The position numbers were made by a program, and so were the translations under genes. The notes under the pieces were generated by a model that was not told the origin of the DNA, searched no databases, and saw nothing but the letters and a program-made list of their open reading frames with translations. DNA of 64,000 nucleotides. Source: an uncultured Dehalococcoidia bacterium. GTDB lineage: Bacteria > Chloroflexota > Dehalococcoidia > Lucifugimonadales > CATOSD01. Shown here one piece after another: positions 10,802 through 19,966 of this stretch. Each line of letters starts with the position of its first letter. Within the stretch, counting starts at the first letter, position 1. The stretch lies in the NCBI GenBank assembly GCA_951812395.1, contig CATOSD010000001.1, positions 930,001-994,000 of the forward strand, written 5' to 3'.

Positions 10802-11506
10802 ATGAGAAGGAGAGGCAGTTCCAGCGGCATCGTGATAGGGCTGCTAATCGTAGCCGTGGGCGTGCTGTTGCTTTTGGACACCACGGGGCTTGTCGGCATC
10901 GACGGCATAGTGCGCTGGGCGCCCTCACTGGTCATACTGTTCGGACTTTGGCGGCTGATTGCCAACGGCTTCAGGCGCATATTCTGGCCTGTGCTCATAA
11001 TCACCATCGGGTTGCTCGTCCAACTGAGCTGGCTCGGCCTGGACGGTGGCATATTCTGGCCAGTCATCCTGATTGTGATCGGTCTCGCCATAGTCCTGAA
11101 ATGGGCGACTCGCAGCCGTTCGAACCCTGAAGTGATAGACGGAGTCGCGACAAGCCGCTTTGCCACGGATGACGGCGAGGTGGATTCCTTCGAAGTGTTC
11201 GGATCCACCAGGGAAAGGGCCGCCTCCGGGGACTTCAAGGGCGGACGGATTACGGCGGTTATGGGAAACTCCCAGTTGGACCTGCGGGACGCGGTGGTGG
11301 TAGACCGTCCGGCCACGCTGGAGGCGACCGTCGTCATGGGGGAGGCCAGGCTGAGAATCCCGCCCGGTTGGAACGTGCGCTTCGACAACTCTACGGTGAT
11401 GGGCGAATCGAGGGACGAGCGCTCCGCCCGAGAGAGCTTCTCCGACGCGCCGGATTTGGTGATTACCGGCACAGTGACGATGGGAAGCCTGAAGATAGAC
11501 GACTGA
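10802..11506 (+). CDS. LiaF-like membrane protein (transmembrane region plus toastrack)
   Basis: The 234-residue protein has four membrane segments in residues about 8-100, with the repeated hydrophobic pattern PVLIIxIGLL typical of LiaI/LiaF-type membrane domains. A C-terminal domain (about 115-234) is rich in MG-N/E beta repeats (ITAVMGNSQLDL, ATVVMGEARLRI, TVTMGSLKI), as in the LiaF C-terminal toastrack. LiaF-type proteins restrain envelope-stress two-component systems in Firmicutes, but no sensor kinase is nearby here. ATG 10802 is chosen because GGAGG lies 6 bases upstream. It opens a three-gene set with PspC-like and toastrack proteins, inserted between leuA and leuC. Confidence 0.8.
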   Translation: MRRRGSSSGIVIGLLIVAVGVLLLLDTTGLVGIDGIVRWAPSLVILFGLWRLIANGFRRIFWPVLIITIGLLVQLSWLGLDGGIFWPVILIVIGLAIVLKWATRSRSNPEVIDGVATSRFATDDGEVDSFEVFGSTRERAASGDFKGGRITAVMGNSQLDLRDAVVVDRPATLEATVVMGEARLRIPPGWNVRFDNSTVMGESRDERSARESFSDAPDLVITGTVTMGSLKIDD

Positions 11507-11523
11507 ACGCTGAGAGGACAGCT

Positions 11524-11973
11524 ATGAACGTCGAACCAAAGCGGCTCTACAAGAGTACAACCGATTCCATGCTGCTCGGCGTTGCCGGCGGCATGGCCGA
11601 GTACTTCGGCGCCGACCCCACGCTGGTGCGTATCATCTGGGTGCTGGCGGCGCTGGCCTCGGCGGGCCTCGCCCTGATCGCGTATGTTATCCTTGCCATC
11701 ATCGTGCCCCAGCAGAGTTTCGACTCCTCATTGGAGGCGGACTCCGACACGGGTGAGTCAAGTGAGACACAGGACGGCGAACTCTTGCGTAGGTACAAGT
11801 TACGAGGAACGGGACGCCTCAGTATGTTTGGCATTATCCTCATAGCTATTGGCGCGCTACTGCTGTTGAGCAACCTCGGCCTTCTGCACTGGTGGCGGTG
11901 GGACCTGTTTTGGCCGGTGCTCATAATCCTCGCGGGCGTGGCGCTGCTGGCCGGACGTCTGCTAAGAAACTAG
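11524..11973 (+). CDS. PspC-domain membrane protein
   Basis: The 149-residue protein starts with a PspC domain (residues 5-65: KRLYKSTTDSMLLGVAGGMAEYF, then a membrane segment). A charged linker and a LiaI-like hydrophobic pair at about 100-145 follow. PspC proteins take part in phage-shock or envelope-stress responses in many phyla. The start at 11524 follows GAGAGGACAGCT. It ends one base before the next gene and starts 17 bases after the LiaF-like gene, so the three are probably co-transcribed. No PspA or PspF is in the window. Confidence 0.85.
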   Translation: MNVEPKRLYKSTTDSMLLGVAGGMAEYFGADPTLVRIIWVLAALASAGLALIAYVILAIIVPQQSFDSSLEADSDTGESSETQDGELLRRYKLRGTGRLSMFGIILIAIGALLLLSNLGLLHWWRWDLFWPVLIILAGVALLAGRLLRN

Positions 11974-11974
11974 A

Positions 11975-12877
11975 ATGGCTGACGACAGGCGGAGTCGAGG
12001 CTTCCCGATCTTCCCCACGCTCCTCATCGGGCTGGGAGTGCTGCTGCTGCTCCAGACGACGGGGGTCGTAGAATGGACGGCGTGGTGGACCATTTGGCGA
12101 TTGTGGCCCGTGCTCATCATAGTGCTCGGCATAAGCATCGCCTTCGGAAGCCGTATGCCCTGGCTGGCGGGTACGCTCATAGCGCTTGTCTTGATAGCAG
12201 CAGTGGGCATAGGAATTGCCATATCTTATGAGCCTTGGAGCGGCGAGGAAACTGTTACCACCCTGGAAGAACCGCTGGACGGAGTGGAGAGTGTTGATGT
12301 AAACATCGACCTCGGCGCGGGCACACTCGTTGTCGGATCCCTGCCTGCGAATTCGCTCAACTTGGTCGAGGGCGAGCTGCGCAGCTTTAGCGGGTCGGAG
12401 GCGCGGACGCTCCTGAACCGCTCCGGGGACCGCGCCGAGCTTGACTTTTCGACGGGCGGCTTCGACTTCAACCCATTCAGCGGCAACGACCGCCGGTGGG
12501 AGGTCTGGCTGTCGCCGTCTCCCAGTGTCTCCATAGACCTGGACACGGGCGCGTCAGACCTGACCCTTGACCTGACGGATTTGAACGTAGAAAACCTCAC
12601 GGTCACAGCCGGAGCGGCGGACATCGAAATCCTGGCCCCGCGGGATGCGGGACTTGTGAACATCGATATAGACGTGGGCGCGGCGAACGTCGACGTCGTA
12701 ATACCTGAGCTTGTCGGCGCGAGAATAGACGCCGACCTAGGGTTAAGCGGCCTGTCCGTCGACGAGAGCCGCTTTCCCAAGTCCGGAGACGTGTACGTCT
12801 CTAGCAACTTCGACATCTCGGCGAACAGGGTGTACCTGGAAATCGACGCGGGCGCGTCCAGCGTCGACATACGCTGA
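11975..12877 (+). CDS. Toastrack-domain membrane protein (LiaI-like N-terminus)
   Basis: The 300-residue protein has three hydrophobic segments in residues about 10-90, then a beta-helical region (about 95-300) with regularly spaced D-G-A turns ([35 protein letters not shown]) typical of the DUF4097/DUF2154 toastrack fold. Such domains are thought to act as scaffolds outside the membrane in envelope-stress systems. It is the third member of the cluster. Its start codon follows the previous stop by one base. Exact binding partners are unknown. Confidence 0.8.
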   Translation: MADDRRSRGFPIFPTLLIGLGVLLLLQTTGVVEWTAWWTIWRLWPVLIIVLGISIAFGSRMPWLAGTLIALVLIAAVGIGIAISYEPWSGEETVTTLEEPLDGVESVDVNIDLGAGTLVVGSLPANSLNLVEGELRSFSGSEARTLLNRSGDRAELDFSTGGFDFNPFSGNDRRWEVWLSPSPSVSIDLDTGASDLTLDLTDLNVENLTVTAGAADIEILAPRDAGLVNIDIDVGAANVDVVIPELVGARIDADLGLSGLSVDESRFPKSGDVYVSSNFDISANRVYLEIDAGASSVDIR

Positions 12878-12909
12878 CCACCCAATCACTCACAATCAAA
12901 GGAGAAGAG

Positions 12910-14310
12910 ATGGCCCCCAAAACGATGTTCGAGAAGATCTGGGACAGCCACGTCGTACACGACGAACCCGGACAGCCCACAATCCTGTATGTGGATCTGC
13001 ACCTGGTGCACGAGGTCACCTCGCCCCAGGCGTTCGACGGACTCCGCATGGCGGGCCGCCCCGTGCGCCGCACCGACCTGACCGTCGCCACAGCTGACCA
13101 CAACACGCCCACCTGGGACCTGGCGCTGCCCATCACCGACCCCATCGCCAAGCAGCAGCTCGACGCGCTCTCCAAGAACTGCGAGGAGTTCGGAGTCACG
13201 CTGTACGACAGGTTCAGCCCGCTGCAGGGCATTGTCCACGTGATCGGCCCCGAGCAGGGCTACACCCAGCCGGGCAAGGTCATCGTGTGCGGCGACAGCC
13301 ACACCTCCACGCACGGCGCGTTCGGCGCGTTCGCCATCGGCATCGGCACGAGCGAGGTGGAGCACGTCCTCGCCACGCAGACGCTGCGGCAGTTCAAGCC
13401 GAAGACCATGGAGGTGCGCGTCGATGGCGCCCTCCACAACGGCGTTACGGCCAAGGACGTAATCCTCAGCATCATCGGCGAAATAGGAGTAGCGGGCGCT
13501 GCGGGCCACGTCATCGAGTACACGGGCGAGGCGATACGCTCGCTCTCGATGGAGGGCCGGATGACCGTCTGCAACATGTCCATCGAGGGCGGCGGACGCG
13601 CGGGCATGGTCGCGCCCGACGACACCACGTTCGAGTACGTGCGCGGCAGGCCGCAGGCGCCCCAGGGCGAGGACTTCGAGGCGGCGGTGGAACAGTGGCG
13701 CGGGCTGTCGACCGACGAGGGCGCGGTCTACGACAAGGTCGTCGAGATCGACGGCACGACACTTGAGCCGCACGTGAGCTGGGGCACGAACCCCGGCATG
13801 GTCGCGCCAATTTCCGGCCGCGTGCCCGACCCCAACTCGTTCGACGACGACGGCGAACAGAGGTCGGCCGAGCGAGCGCTGGAGTACATGGACCTGGAGC
13901 CGGACACCCCTATTCAGAACATCACGCTGGACCGCGTTTTCATAGGATCGTGCACCAACTCCCGCATCGAGGACCTGCGCACCGCGGCCGAAATTGCCAA
14001 GGGTCGCAAGGTGAGCGACAGCGTGTACGCGATGGTAGTACCCGGGTCGGCGGCCATCAAGAAACAGGCGGAAGAAGAGGGCCTGGATGCTGTCTTCAAG
14101 GACGCCGGGTTCGACTGGCGCGTCGCGGGCTGCTCGATGTGCCTCGGCATGAACCCCGACATACTCCAGCCAGGCGAGCGCTGCGCCTCCACGTCCAACC
14201 GCAACTTCGAGGGACGGCAGGGCAAGGGCGGACGCACGCACCTGGTCAGCCCGGCGATGGCGGCGGCGGCGGCAATCGCCGGGCACTTCGTCGACATACG
14301 GGAGTGGTAG
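12910..14310 (+). CDS. leuC: 3-isopropylmalate dehydratase, large subunit
   Basis: The 466-residue aconitase-family enzyme isomerises 2-isopropylmalate to 3-isopropylmalate. The three Cys ligands of the 4Fe-4S cluster are Cys348 ([13 protein letters not shown]), Cys408 and Cys411 ([10 protein letters not shown]). Length matches bacterial LeuC rather than the shorter archaeal type. ATG 12910 follows AAAGGAGAAGAG. The small subunit LeuD, needed for activity, is not adjacent and not in the window, so it must lie elsewhere. The gene is 32 bases after the toastrack gene and may be read with it, which would separate its control from leuA. Confidence 0.96.
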   Translation: MAPKTMFEKIWDSHVVHDEPGQPTILYVDLHLVHEVTSPQAFDGLRMAGRPVRRTDLTVATADHNTPTWDLALPITDPIAKQQLDALSKNCEEFGVTLYDRFSPLQGIVHVIGPEQGYTQPGKVIVCGDSHTSTHGAFGAFAIGIGTSEVEHVLATQTLRQFKPKTMEVRVDGALHNGVTAKDVILSIIGEIGVAGAAGHVIEYTGEAIRSLSMEGRMTVCNMSIEGGGRAGMVAPDDTTFEYVRGRPQAPQGEDFEAAVEQWRGLSTDEGAVYDKVVEIDGTTLEPHVSWGTNPGMVAPISGRVPDPNSFDDDGEQRSAERALEYMDLEPDTPIQNITLDRVFIGSCTNSRIEDLRTAAEIAKGRKVSDSVYAMVVPGSAAIKKQAEEEGLDAVFKDAGFDWRVAGCSMCLGMNPDILQPGERCASTSNRNFEGRQGKGGRTHLVSPAMAAAAAIAGHFVDIREW

Positions 14311-14615
14311 GTGAACCGGGGCAGGGCAGACTACTTGGCAAGAGTCTGGACTACTCAGGTCACGCGCGCTTTAGAATGCGACAGAGGAGAATTTCCGCAG
14401 ATGCCGTATACTCGGTTGCCGACACAGGCGAGGTGATTGAAACTTACCCATATGACACTTCACATCCGAGCGAGCTAATCTTGGGTTGGGTAAGTGCTCG
14501 TCCATTGCATATCGTGCTGGGCCACAACGAGGCCGATGACGAGCACATCGTCATAACGGTGTATGACCCGGGCGCGGATCAGTGGAGCACGGACTTCAGG
14601 GAGCGAAGACTATGA
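14304..14615 (+). CDS. DUF4258 protein (putative toxin)
   Basis: About 103 residues with the DUF4258 pattern: [12 protein letters not shown] near residue 17, [14 protein letters not shown], and a C-terminal HIVITVY strand with EY/D. DUF4258 proteins have a RelE-like small fold and often sit beside zinc-finger antitoxins. The start is uncertain. GTG 14304 overlaps the leuC stop; the only ATG (14376) falls inside the conserved core. The stop overlaps the next gene's ATG (ATGA), as in toxin-antitoxin pairs with the toxin first. The toxin role is inference from family and layout. Confidence 0.7.
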   Translation: MVGEPGQGRLLGKSLDYSGHARFRMRQRRISADAVYSVADTGEVIETYPYDTSHPSELILGWVSARPLHIVLGHNEADDEHIVITVYDPGADQWSTDFRERRL

Positions 14616-15187
14616 GCAAGTGCTGTTTCTGCAAGATTGGCAAAATCGCGCCCGGTCTCGTATCCTCGACAACGGTTCTTGACTCGCTGATAGTCCTGAC
14701 GAAGGAAGTGCCCGCAAAAGTTTGTGACAGGTGCGGGGAGGAATACTACGACCAAGAAGTCGTCTCGCGGCTGGAAGAGATTGCCGACGAAGCTAATCGG
14801 TCGGGCGTGGAAACGCTGGTATCAAAGTACGACGATGGCAAGTCAGCGTTACAGCGCGTTCACTCAGAGAACGGCGCTGCGTACGCCCGTAATCGTAAGC
14901 TCTGGCTCAGCGCCTTTCCGGTTAACGAGGAGAAGAATTGCTTCCTGTGCCGAAACGACGAACTGAAGCCTGGAGTTACCAGTACCTCGATTACGCGGGG
15001 TGACGCCGCAGTTATCGTGAAAGGAGTCCCGGCCATGCTCTGCACCAACTGTGGCGAATCTTACCTGACGCCCAAAGTGTCGAAGATGCTGAAGGATCAG
15101 TTCGAGAGCGCCGTAGAATCGGGCGTAGAGTTCATGGTGCGACAGTACACGCCCGCCACAGTTCCCCAGGAAGTGATTGGAACATAG
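14612..15187 (+). CDS. YgiT-type zinc-finger protein with two zinc-finger copies (putative antitoxin)
   Basis: The 191-residue protein contains two copies of a CxxC...CxxC module. Copy one is at about 4-50 (CCFC, then CDRCGEEYYD) and copy two at about 110-155 (CFLC, then CTNCGESYLTP). Each is followed by a short helical tail (VSRLEEIADEA; VSKMLKDQFESA). Usual YgiT/MqsA-like partners have one such finger. No helix-turn-helix domain is obvious. It starts inside the stop of the DUF4258 gene and is likely its antitoxin. The internal duplication is unusual. Confidence 0.75.
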   Translation: MSKCCFCKIGKIAPGLVSSTTVLDSLIVLTKEVPAKVCDRCGEEYYDQEVVSRLEEIADEANRSGVETLVSKYDDGKSALQRVHSENGAAYARNRKLWLSAFPVNEEKNCFLCRNDELKPGVTSTSITRGDAAVIVKGVPAMLCTNCGESYLTPKVSKMLKDQFESAVESGVEFMVRQYTPATVPQEVIGT

Positions 15188-15268
15188 CGGTAGGGACTAT
15201 CTACGCTTCGCGAGTAGTCAGGTCAGCCTACAACCGTAAGTACAGGGACTGAGTAAAGAGCATCTGCA

Positions 15269-15625
15269 ATGCAAGTTCAAGAACACCACCAAACAGCGCT
15301 GGACTTCATCATCGACGCGAACCGAGAGTTTGCGGCAGGCGACCTCGTCCAGGGGTCGGATAAGCTGTGGGGGGCCGCCTCTCACGCAGTGATGGTGGTA
15401 GCCCAACAGCGCGGGTGGAACTACCGCTCGCATCGCTCCCTGAAGAATGCCGCCATACAACTCTCACGCGAGCATATCGACCCTACTATTGAGGCATACT
15501 TCGCAGTCGCTGAAAAGTTCCACAAGAATTTCTACCACGACGACATGGAAGAGTGGGAGCGGGACGCTGACAAGCCTCTCGTCGAACGCTTTGTGACGCG
15601 GGTGCTGTCGCTCTTGGAACAATGA
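15269..15625 (+). CDS. PaREP1-like HEPN-family protein
   Basis: A 118-residue all-helical protein resembling the PaREP1/HEPN group: an N-terminal helix with FAAGDLVQGSDKLWGAASHAV, then RGWNYRSHRSL and a C-terminal helix pair. HEPN proteins are often RNases or nucleotide-binding partners in two-gene modules, but the catalytic RxxxxH is only loosely matched (RSHRSL region) and no nucleotidyltransferase gene is beside it. It follows the DUF4258/zinc-finger pair by 81 bases. Function is unknown. Confidence 0.65.
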   Translation: MQVQEHHQTALDFIIDANREFAAGDLVQGSDKLWGAASHAVMVVAQQRGWNYRSHRSLKNAAIQLSREHIDPTIEAYFAVAEKFHKNFYHDDMEEWERDADKPLVERFVTRVLSLLEQ

Positions 15626-15632
15626 GCAACCG

Positions 15633-15917
15633 GTGGACGCCAATACTGTACTGACCGTCTGGCTGATATTGTCCGGCCTCGGGCACCTGACTCTCATGGC
15701 AGTGGTCTGGAACAACCCGACGCTCAACGGTATGAGATTGCGGCGACTTCTCATCGGAGCGAGTTGCTGGTATCTGGCCGCGCACATGCGATTTTCCGAT
15801 GTCGACGGCCTGTTTGCGTTGTTCGTGGCCGGCGCTTCGTGGTTCATTGCCGTCGCGGGCACATGTACGCTGGTGGGGTCCTACGTGCTGTATCGGATCG
15901 GGAGAGACCTGGACTAG
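15633..15917 (+). CDS. Small membrane protein, unknown
   Basis: A 94-residue protein starting at GTG 15633, 7 bases after the previous stop. It has three hydrophobic segments (about 6-26, 36-55, 62-88) and a basic patch (MRLRRLL) between the first two. No family is recognised. The closely spaced next gene also encodes a membrane protein, so they may work together. Confidence 0.6.
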   Translation: MDANTVLTVWLILSGLGHLTLMAVVWNNPTLNGMRLRRLLIGASCWYLAAHMRFSDVDGLFALFVAGASWFIAVAGTCTLVGSYVLYRIGRDLD

Positions 15918-15923
15918 CCGCTG

Positions 15924-16490
15924 ATGGAAGACCGACCCGGCTTTGCCGTGGCCGCCATCAGGGCGGCCGTACTGGACGGTAGCGTCTATAGGGGCCTTAC
16001 CGAGGCGCCTGAGCACATGCTGCGGGCGCTCGGTGTCGTACTCCTCGTGGCGCTGGCCTTCGGTTTCGGTGTGCGGAACACGTTGCCGGTGTCGGACGAG
16101 GGGCCGTGGTTGCTGGCAGTGCTTATTCCCGCCAGCACAACCGTGATCGGCTGGATAGTCTGGTCGTACACCGCTTTCGGCATAGGCGTGCTGCTTGGCG
16201 CCCAGGCGAGCACCCGGCTGATACAGCGGGGCATTGGGATTGCGCACGCGCCGGGGGTGATGCTGGCCTTTACGGGCGTGCCAATAGCTTTGGGTCTACC
16301 AGAGATTGTATCGTTCATATACCTGTTCGTCACCATGGGCTGGATGCTGCTGGCGGCGATCGTGGCCGTGCGAGAAATCCAGGGCGAGGGCTGGGTGAAG
16401 GCCATCATCCCGACCGCCGTCGGCTGGCTCGTGGGCCAGTTCGCGCTGCGAATAGTGATCTTCAGGCTGCTGACCGACCAGGGGGCGTGA
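15924..16490 (+). CDS. Yip1-like multi-pass membrane protein
   Basis: A 188-residue protein with five to six predicted membrane helices and a soluble N-terminus (GFAVAAIRAAVLDGSVYRGLTEAP). The pattern is similar to bacterial Yip1-domain proteins. It starts 6 bases after the previous gene and is probably translated with it. No transport or catalytic motif is visible, and the role is unknown. Confidence 0.65.
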   Translation: MEDRPGFAVAAIRAAVLDGSVYRGLTEAPEHMLRALGVVLLVALAFGFGVRNTLPVSDEGPWLLAVLIPASTTVIGWIVWSYTAFGIGVLLGAQASTRLIQRGIGIAHAPGVMLAFTGVPIALGLPEIVSFIYLFVTMGWMLLAAIVAVREIQGEGWVKAIIPTAVGWLVGQFALRIVIFRLLTDQGA

Positions 16491-16693
16491 CTCCCGAACA
16501 GCGGCGGCTAACCCATACCCGGGCGGGTCTGAGCGCCGCCACTGCGGACGCCCGGCGGTGTTGCCGCACAGGACAGTGTCAAGAACTCTGAGTCGTCGGC
16601 GCCCCTCGTTCGCGTTGCCAATGGCGGCAAGCGGTGTTAGACTCGATTGACTTCGCCCTTCGGCGGAGTCTTGGCCCCGAATCGGAGGGCGTA

Positions 16694-18040
16694 TTGGCGA
16701 GTTCCCTGCGCAAGAATGGCATCTTCTACGGCTGGTTCGTGCTGGCCGCGACCTTCTTCTCGATGTTCATGGTTACCGGCGCGCGCAACGGTTTCGGCGC
16801 GTTCGTCATTCCCATGGAGAACGAGCTGGAATTGGACAGGGCCACAATTTCGCTCGCCATCGCCATTGGATGGTTTTGTAACGGCATCAGCCAGCCCTTC
16901 ATCGGGCGGCTGTACGACCGCTACGGCGGCCGCGCGGTGATAACCGTCAGCCTGCTGGTGGTCGGCACGTGCACCATGGTGCTGAGCCTGGTCAACGACG
17001 TGTCCGTGTTCGGACTCTTCGTGCTGGACAGGTTCTGGTTCCTGGTTGGAATCTACGGCTTCGTCATCTCCGTCGCGTCCGGCGGCGCGTCTCTCGTGAC
17101 AATCCACGCCGTGCTCGCGAGGTGGTTCTCCCGCAAGCGCGGCCTCGCCATCAGCATCAGCACGGCGGGAGCGTCGGCGGGTTCGCTGCTGCTTGTGCCG
17201 TTCGCCGCATTCATGATCTCGTCGGTTGGCTGGCGCTCGACCTGGACCGTCCTGGGCGCGTTCGTCGTGTTCTTCGCGTTGCCTCTGGCCTGGCTGCTGG
17301 TACGCAACGACCCGACCGAGATGGGCGAGCAGCAGGACGGCGGCCCCGCGCCCGGAGAGGGCGTCGGCGCGGGCAGCAGCAATGCGGCGCGTCGCGGCCC
17401 GCTGGAGGTCGACTACTGGCGCGACGCGCTGAAGTCGGCTCCCATCTGGCAGCTCACTGGCGCATATTTCGTTTGCGGCATGACCACGGCCATCATATCC
17501 GCGCACTACATTCCCTTCGCGGTGGAGCGGGGCGTGGATCCCCGCGTCGCGGCGCTGGCGTTCGGCGTGATGAGCGCCCTCAACATCGCCGGAGTGCTCG
17601 CGGCCGGCATGATTTCTGACAAGTTGGGCCGCAAGAACGTGCTGGCCTTCATTTACGCGGGCCGCGGCGTGGCCTATGTGGCGCTGCTTACGCTTCCCGG
17701 CGCGTGGGGCATCTGGTTCTTCGCCGTGGTGGCGGGATTCTCGTGGATAGCGTCGGCGGCGCTCACCTCGTCGCTCACCGCCGACATCTACGGGCTCCGA
17801 ACCATGGGCACGCTCGGCGGGACCTCGACGTTCGCCCACCAGATAGGCGGAGCGGTCAGCATATACCTGGGCGGCGCGCTGTACGACATGTTCGACTCGT
17901 ACACGGTGCCATTCGCCATAGCGGGCTCGCTGCTCATCGGCGCGACTATCGCGGCGTTCAGCATCCGGGAAAAGCAGTACTCGGCCAAGTTCCAGCAGGC
18001 GCCCTCTCAGCAGCCTTTGCCGACCGCGGCCGGTAGCTGA
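16694..18040 (+). CDS. MFS transporter (OFA/monocarboxylate type)
   Basis: A 448-residue transporter with 12 predicted helices in two halves around a cytoplasmic loop (about 210-240). It opens with NGIFYGWFVLAATFFSMF, characteristic of the oxalate/formate antiporter and monocarboxylate MFS group. The loop 2-3 motif GRLYDRYGGR and its second-half counterpart GMISDKLGRK are clear. TTG 16694 is chosen because GGAGGG lies 4 bases upstream; GTG 16634 is in frame further upstream but lacks a ribosome site. The substrate is probably a small organic acid, by family only. Confidence 0.88.
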   Translation: MASSLRKNGIFYGWFVLAATFFSMFMVTGARNGFGAFVIPMENELELDRATISLAIAIGWFCNGISQPFIGRLYDRYGGRAVITVSLLVVGTCTMVLSLVNDVSVFGLFVLDRFWFLVGIYGFVISVASGGASLVTIHAVLARWFSRKRGLAISISTAGASAGSLLLVPFAAFMISSVGWRSTWTVLGAFVVFFALPLAWLLVRNDPTEMGEQQDGGPAPGEGVGAGSSNAARRGPLEVDYWRDALKSAPIWQLTGAYFVCGMTTAIISAHYIPFAVERGVDPRVAALAFGVMSALNIAGVLAAGMISDKLGRKNVLAFIYAGRGVAYVALLTLPGAWGIWFFAVVAGFSWIASAALTSSLTADIYGLRTMGTLGGTSTFAHQIGGAVSIYLGGALYDMFDSYTVPFAIAGSLLIGATIAAFSIREKQYSAKFQQAPSQQPLPTAAGS

Positions 18041-18050
18041 CGGCAGGCCG

Positions 18051-18257
18051 ATGCCGCCTCTGGCCATTCCATTTCACCACTCGGAGCCTGGCGACCCCGC
18101 GCTGCTCGAGTGGATGCGCGACCAAATAGACGCAATGGTTGGCCTCGGCCCCGCGGCAATAGCGGTGATGCTGGGCATGGTAATCCTGGCAATTCCACTC
18201 GGCATAGCGATCGCGTACTGGGTCACCCGGGCGCGGCAACGCGGCGGGGGAGCCTAG
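18051..18257 (+). CDS. Small single-pass membrane protein, unknown
   Basis: A 68-residue product with a soluble N-terminus and one membrane helix (about 34-58) followed by a basic tail (RARQRGG). It starts 10 bases after the MFS transporter stop, so it may be co-transcribed and accessory to it. No family is recognised. Confidence 0.5.
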   Translation: MPPLAIPFHHSEPGDPALLEWMRDQIDAMVGLGPAAIAVMLGMVILAIPLGIAIAYWVTRARQRGGGA

Positions 18258-18373
18258 CGCACGGGGGCAATCTTGGGAATCTGCGTTTGGTCGTCAACCC
18301 TGACCAGTAGACACGCACTCTCAGGGATGGGTGAAGGTAAAGAGCCTCTGAGTGTCACAAATGGAGGAGAACC

Positions 18374-18633
18374 ATGGGCAAGAGTTGGCCGGTTCAAGAC
18401 GCCAAGTCCAGGTTCGGCGAGCTACTCGACGCGGCGCTCGCCGCAGGGCCGCAAATTGTGACCAAGCACGGGGTGGAGACGGCCGTATTGGTTCCGATCG
18501 ACCACTTCGAAGACTGGAGAATATTGTCCCGCGCAACCTGAAGGAACTTCTACTCGCTCCAGAGGAGCGCACCGACCGATTGACATCACCCCGTAGTCAG
18601 CATCGCCGCAGGGCACCCGTGATCTTGGACTAG
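18374..18633 (+). pseudogene. Phd/YefM-type antitoxin, frameshifted
   Basis: The ATG at 18374 (GGAGGAGAACC upstream) begins a Phd-like N-terminus (WPVQDAKSRFGELLDAAL, VTKHGVETAVLVP) that stops at 18541 after 55 residues. From about 18531 the next plus frame continues with a typical Phd C-terminus (LKELLLAPEERTDRL... RRRAPVILD) and stops at 18633. Joined, they would make about 86 residues, the family's usual size. One indel near 18525-18540 breaks the gene. No toxin follows; the next gene is on the other strand. Confidence 0.8.
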
Positions 18634-18643
18634 CGGGGCTGCG

Positions 18644-19114
18644 CTACCCGGTTAACATCGCGTCGACGTGCTTCAGGACCAGGTTTCCGCGAAAGTGGAT
18701 AGTCTCAACGGCTTCATAGTGCACATCGGACGCCGAGAGTTCCCGCAATCTCGCGCTTACCTGTTCAACCCAATGCGCGTAGCGTTGCCGCCAGTTCTCG
18801 ATCTTGCCGCGGGCGAAGTCGACTCCACGCTCATCGATCAGCCCCCACAACTCGTACCCGAATTCTCTTTCAAGCTCGTCATGGGAATTGTACAGGTCGC
18901 CGTACCAGCCATCCGAATATTCGACTCTCGGCCACTCTCGAGTGAAAGTCCTCCCGATCTCCTGCAAGCGATCATCGACGGTTAGCGAACCTTGAGCCGA
19001 TGCGTCTGAAGACGAAGACACAAGGTCGGATACGCCAATAGCGACCAGCGCACCAACAAGCGCGCCTATTGCGGCCGACATCGCGGCTATCGCAACGATT
19101 CGCCTAGCTATCAA
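18644..19114 (-). CDS. Membrane-anchored protein of unknown function
   Basis: A 156-residue protein with an N-terminal membrane segment (about 5-27, [18 protein letters not shown]) and an exported polar domain rich in W, Y, E and R. No family is recognised. Its ATG overlaps the stop codon of the cyclophilin gene by 4 bases, so it is translated as the second gene of that pair and likely works in the same extracytoplasmic compartment. Confidence 0.6.
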   Translation of the reverse strand: MIARRIVAIAAMSAAIGALVGALVAIGVSDLVSSSSDASAQGSLTVDDRLQEIGRTFTREWPRVEYSDGWYGDLYNSHDELEREFGYELWGLIDERGVDFARGKIENWRQRYAHWVEQVSARLRELSASDVHYEAVETIHFRGNLVLKHVDAMLTG

Positions 19115-19905
19115 TTCTCACTAATGGTGATAGTCGTAATCGCGTCGCCGGGCGTTCTAGCAGTCTGAGGGTCGCGCTCCGAAACTCCCAGCAGCACGTC
19201 CATGCCTTCCACCACCTTGCCGAACACCGCGTGGCAAGACTCGGTCGCGCAGTTCTTCTCGGTGCCGTCGGGGTTGAATCCGTCGAGGAACGGCGTTGGT
19301 ACGAAGGTCAGGAATATCTGGCTCCCGTTCGTGCCGCTTCCATTGCGCACGCCTGCGTTCGCCATGGACACGATACCCGGCGAGTCATGGCGCAGGTCGG
19401 GGTGGAGTTCGTTATCGAATCGGTAGCCCGGGCCGCCCATGCCGGTCCCCGTGGGGTCGCCGGTCTGGGCCATAAAGTTGGGGATCACGCGGTGGAAGGT
19501 CACGCCGTCGTAGTAGCCCTCGCGAGCCAGGAACACGAAGTTGTTGACCGTGACGGGCGCCTTGTCGGCGTAGAGCTCGATAACGATTTCGCCGCCCTTG
19601 TCCAGTACTATGGTGGCAGTGTAGCTCTTGGTGGTATCTATCGCCATCGCGGGCGGGGAATCGTACTGCTTTGGGGTCATCGAGGCCTCCGTTGGCTGTG
19701 GTTGAGGTGGCGCCGCGGTCGCGGCGGCCGCCGTTGGTTGAGGCGGTTGTGGCGTGTCCGTAGGTTCGGCTTCCGAACTGCACGCCACGGCGGCGACTAG
19801 CGCCAGCGCGAACAGCAGTCCCGCGGCCCAAGCTACCGGACGCGCCGCCCGGCTGGCGGCGGCGGTCTGCTTGCGCCCGAATGGCGCGATCTTATGGTCT
19901 AGCAT
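19111..19905 (-). CDS. Peptidyl-prolyl cis-trans isomerase, cyclophilin type, lipoprotein-like
   Basis: A 264-residue protein. A long basic N-terminus leads into a hydrophobic signal with a lipobox-like AVAC (Cys42), then a Pro/Thr/Gln linker and a cyclophilin domain (about 95-262). Family motifs include [39 protein letters not shown] and GSQIFLTF, with the catalytic Arg in FHR. It should catalyse proline isomerisation of exported proteins at the outer face of the membrane. The ATG at 19905 follows GGAGG by 12 bases. It is the first gene of a two-gene unit. Confidence 0.92.
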   Translation of the reverse strand: MLDHKIAPFGRKQTAAASRAARPVAWAAGLLFALALVAAVACSSEAEPTDTPQPPQPTAAAATAAPPQPQPTEASMTPKQYDSPPAMAIDTTKSYTATIVLDKGGEIVIELYADKAPVTVNNFVFLAREGYYDGVTFHRVIPNFMAQTGDPTGTGMGGPGYRFDNELHPDLRHDSPGIVSMANAGVRNGSGTNGSQIFLTFVPTPFLDGFNPDGTEKNCATESCHAVFGKVVEGMDVLLGVSERDPQTARTPGDAITTITISEN

Positions 19906-19966
19906 CGGCGTTTGCGTTCCTCCGTGCAATGATTCGAAAGCGGCGGCCGGCATTCGCGCCGCGGCG

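Noticed and set aside
16637..18067. 476-residue minus-strand frame opposite the second MFS transporter
   Set aside because: His/Arg/Ala-rich antisense artefact of high-GC coding DNA; the plus frame is a clear 12-helix transporter.
18374..18633. Reading the Phd TGA (18539-18541) as a second selenocysteine codon
   Set aside because: The sequence after the TGA in the same frame is not Phd-like. The matching C-terminus is in another frame, so an indel explains it.
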